Assembly: GCA_900548545.1 (NCBI GenBank)
Contig: URKX01000054.1
Span: 1 to 7,357, forward strand
Direction of reading: 5' to 3'
Source: an uncultured Oscillospiraceae bacterium
Lineage (GTDB): Bacteria; Bacillota; Clostridia; Oscillospirales; Acutalibacteraceae
Length of the DNA stretch: 7,357 nt
Positions 5,935 to 7,357 of the stretch are shown piece by piece. The notes under the pieces are model-generated. The model made no database searches and was not told the origin of the DNA. It saw only the letters and a program-made list of their open reading frames with translations. A program made the translations under genes and the position numbers. The stretch's first letter is position 1; each line of letters begins with the position of its first letter.

Positions 5935-7357
5935 ATGAGCTACAAGTATGTCTATCTGTTCAGCGAAGGCGACGGGTCCATGCGTGAGCTTCTTGGCGGC
6001 AAAGGCGCGAACCTGGCTGAAATGACCAAGCTCGGCCTTCCCGTTCCCCAGGGCTTCACCATCTCCACGGAAGCCTGCACCCAGTATTATGAGGACGGAC
6101 GCCAGATCAACGACGAGATCCAGGCCCAGATCATGGAGTATGTGGGCAAAATGGAAGAGATCACCGGCAAGAAGTTCGGTGACAAGGAGAACCCCCTGCT
6201 GGTTTCCGTGCGTTCCGGTGCTCGCGCTTCCATGCCTGGCATGATGGATACCATCTTGAACCTGGGCCTCAACGAGGAAGTTGTTGAGGTTATGGCCAAG
6301 AAGTCCGGCAACCCCCGCTGGGCTTACGACTGCTATCGGAGATTCATCCAGATGTACTCCGACGTGGTTATGGAAGTTGGCAAGAAGTACTTCGAAGAGC
6401 TGATCGACGAGATGAAGGCAAAGCGCGGCGTCACCATGGACACCGAGCTGACTGCTGAGGACCTGAAAGAGCTGGCCGAGCAGTTTAAGGCTGAGTACAA
6501 AGAGAAGATCGGTTCCGACTTCCCCTCCGACCCCAAAGAACAGCTCATGGGCGCTGTGAAGGCTGTGTTCCGTTCTTGGGACAACCCCCGCGCCAATGTG
6601 TACCGCCGCATGAACGAGATCCCCTATTCCTGGGGCACCGCTGTCAACGTGCAGATGATGGCCTTCGGCAACATGGGCGACGATTGCGGTACCGGCGTGG
6701 CCTTCACCCGCAGCCCCTCCACTGGTGAGAAGAAGCTGTTCGGTGAGTTCCTGACCAACGCCCAGGGTGAAGACGTGGTGGCCGGTATCCGTACTCCCAT
6801 GCCCATCTCCCAGATGGCTGAGAAGTTCCCCGAGGCTTTCAAGCAGTTCCAGGAAGTCTGCAACCTGCTGGAAAGCCATTACCATGATATGCAGGACATG
6901 GAGTTCACCGTAGAAAACGGCAAGCTCTATATGCTGCAGACCCGTAACGGCAAACGCACCCCCGCTGCCGCTATCAAGATCGCTTGCGACCTGATCGACG
7001 AGGGCATGAAGACCGAGCAGGAAGCTCTGCTGATGCTGGATCCCAAGCAGCTGGACGCTCTGCTGCATCCCCAGTTTGATCCCGCCGCTCTGAAGTCCGC
7101 GAAGCCTGTTGCCAGCGCTCTGGCCGCTTCCCCCGGCGCCGCCTGCGGCAAGATCGTCTTTACCGCCGAGGATGCTGTGGAGCAGGGGCAGGCTGGTGAG
7201 AAGGTTGTTCTGGTCCGTTTGGAGACCTCTCCCGAGGATATCGAGGGTATGCAGTACGCCCAGGGCATCCTGACCGTGCGCGGCGGCATGACCAGCCACG
7301 CAGCCGTTGTGGCCCGCGGCATGGGCACCTGCTGTGTTTCCGGCTGCGGCGAAATCA
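5935..7357 (+). CDS. ppdK: Pyruvate, phosphate dikinase, N-terminal 474 residues (cut by window edge)
   Basis: PPDK reversibly interconverts ATP, phosphate and pyruvate with AMP, pyrophosphate and phosphoenolpyruvate; in anaerobic Clostridia it serves glycolysis or PEP synthesis in the cytoplasm. No stop occurs before the window end. The product closely resembles the Clostridium symbiosum enzyme. The N-terminal ATP-grasp region has GGKGANLAEM near 21-30 and SVRSGARASMPGMMDT (91-106), where Arg93 corresponds to Arg92 of C. symbiosum. Glu323, Gln335 and Arg337 (in LQTRNGKRT) match known nucleotide-site residues. The swivelling phosphohistidine domain begins around 385 and shows TVRGGMTSHAAVVARGMG (447-464) with catalytic His455. 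The C-terminal PEP/pyruvate-binding barrel, about 400 residues, lies outside. The ATG follows GGAGG at 10 bases. It is divergent from pth, with its own extended -10 promoter. Codon choice is strongly biased (CCC, ACC, TCC, CTG), as expected for an abundant enzyme. Confidence 0.97.
   Translation, partial: MSYKYVYLFSEGDGSMRELLGGKGANLAEMTKLGLPVPQGFTISTEACTQYYEDGRQINDEIQAQIMEYVGKMEEITGKKFGDKENPLLVSVRSGARASMPGMMDTILNLGLNEEVVEVMAKKSGNPRWAYDCYRRFIQMYSDVVMEVGKKYFEELIDEMKAKRGVTMDTELTAEDLKELAEQFKAEYKEKIGSDFPSDPKEQLMGAVKAVFRSWDNPRANVYRRMNEIPYSWGTAVNVQMMAFGNMGDDCGTGVAFTRSPSTGEKKLFGEFLTNAQGEDVVAGIRTPMPISQMAEKFPEAFKQFQEVCNLLESHYHDMQDMEFTVENGKLYMLQTRNGKRTPAAAIKIACDLIDEGMKTEQEALLMLDPKQLDALLHPQFDPAALKSAKPVASALAASPGAACGKIVFTAEDAVEQGQAGEKVVLVRLETSPEDIEGMQYAQGILTVRGGMTSHAAVVARGMGTCCVSGCGEI

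Noticed and set aside
5917..7299. Minus-strand open frame of 460 codons
   Set aside because: It is antisense to ppdK, whose product is unmistakable with catalytic residues in place; the opposite frame is a shadow of the strongly biased codon use.

Overview
The window most likely comes from a low-GC-lineage (Firmicutes) anaerobe of class Clostridia, probably an Oscillospiraceae/Ruminococcaceae-type gut bacterium. This rests on the pth-mfd gene pair, a PrsA/SurA-like lipoprotein gene directly after mfd, a Clostridium-type pyruvate phosphate dikinase, strong GGAGG ribosome binding sites and sigma-A promoters close to consensus. No taxonomic search could be run, so the family-level placement is inference.

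Layout. Bases 1-205 (minus) are the 5' part of rplJ (ribosomal protein L10), cut by the window edge. It is preceded by a recognisable L10 leader with a terminator-type attenuator (287-322) and a near-perfect promoter (429-457). Two inverted repeats, 436-453 and 461-490, lie in and just before that promoter. Bases 505-1335 (minus) form one open frame with two unrelated parts: residues 1-245 are a secreted lipoprotein resembling the N-terminal part of PrsA/SurA-type foldases, and residues 246-276 are the C-terminal end of ribosomal protein L1 (rplA). It has its own promoter at 1383-1411. Bases 1435-4905 (minus) encode full-length Mfd and 4945-5553 (minus) encode peptidyl-tRNA hydrolase (Pth); these two form an operon transcribed pth to mfd. 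The 381-base gap 5554-5934 is a divergent promoter region with a pth promoter candidate, a GC-rich hairpin and an extended -10 promoter for the rightward gene. Bases 5935-7357 (plus) are the first 474 codons of ppdK (pyruvate, phosphate dikinase), running off the right edge.

How it fits together. Pth recycles peptidyl-tRNA and Mfd couples stalled transcription to nucleotide excision repair; they are housekeeping neighbours in many Firmicutes. PPDK interconverts pyruvate and phosphoenolpyruvate and is transcribed separately. The rplA end, L10 leader and rplJ are a normal Firmicute ribosomal arrangement, but they do not normally follow a foldase lipoprotein gene. The main anomaly is therefore the in-frame join near base 600, where an rplA-rplJ segment meets a pth-mfd-lipoprotein segment. 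A chimeric assembly is the simplest explanation; a real chromosomal rearrangement is the alternative. I see no convincing new biological system, mobile element, CRISPR array, tRNA or rRNA here.
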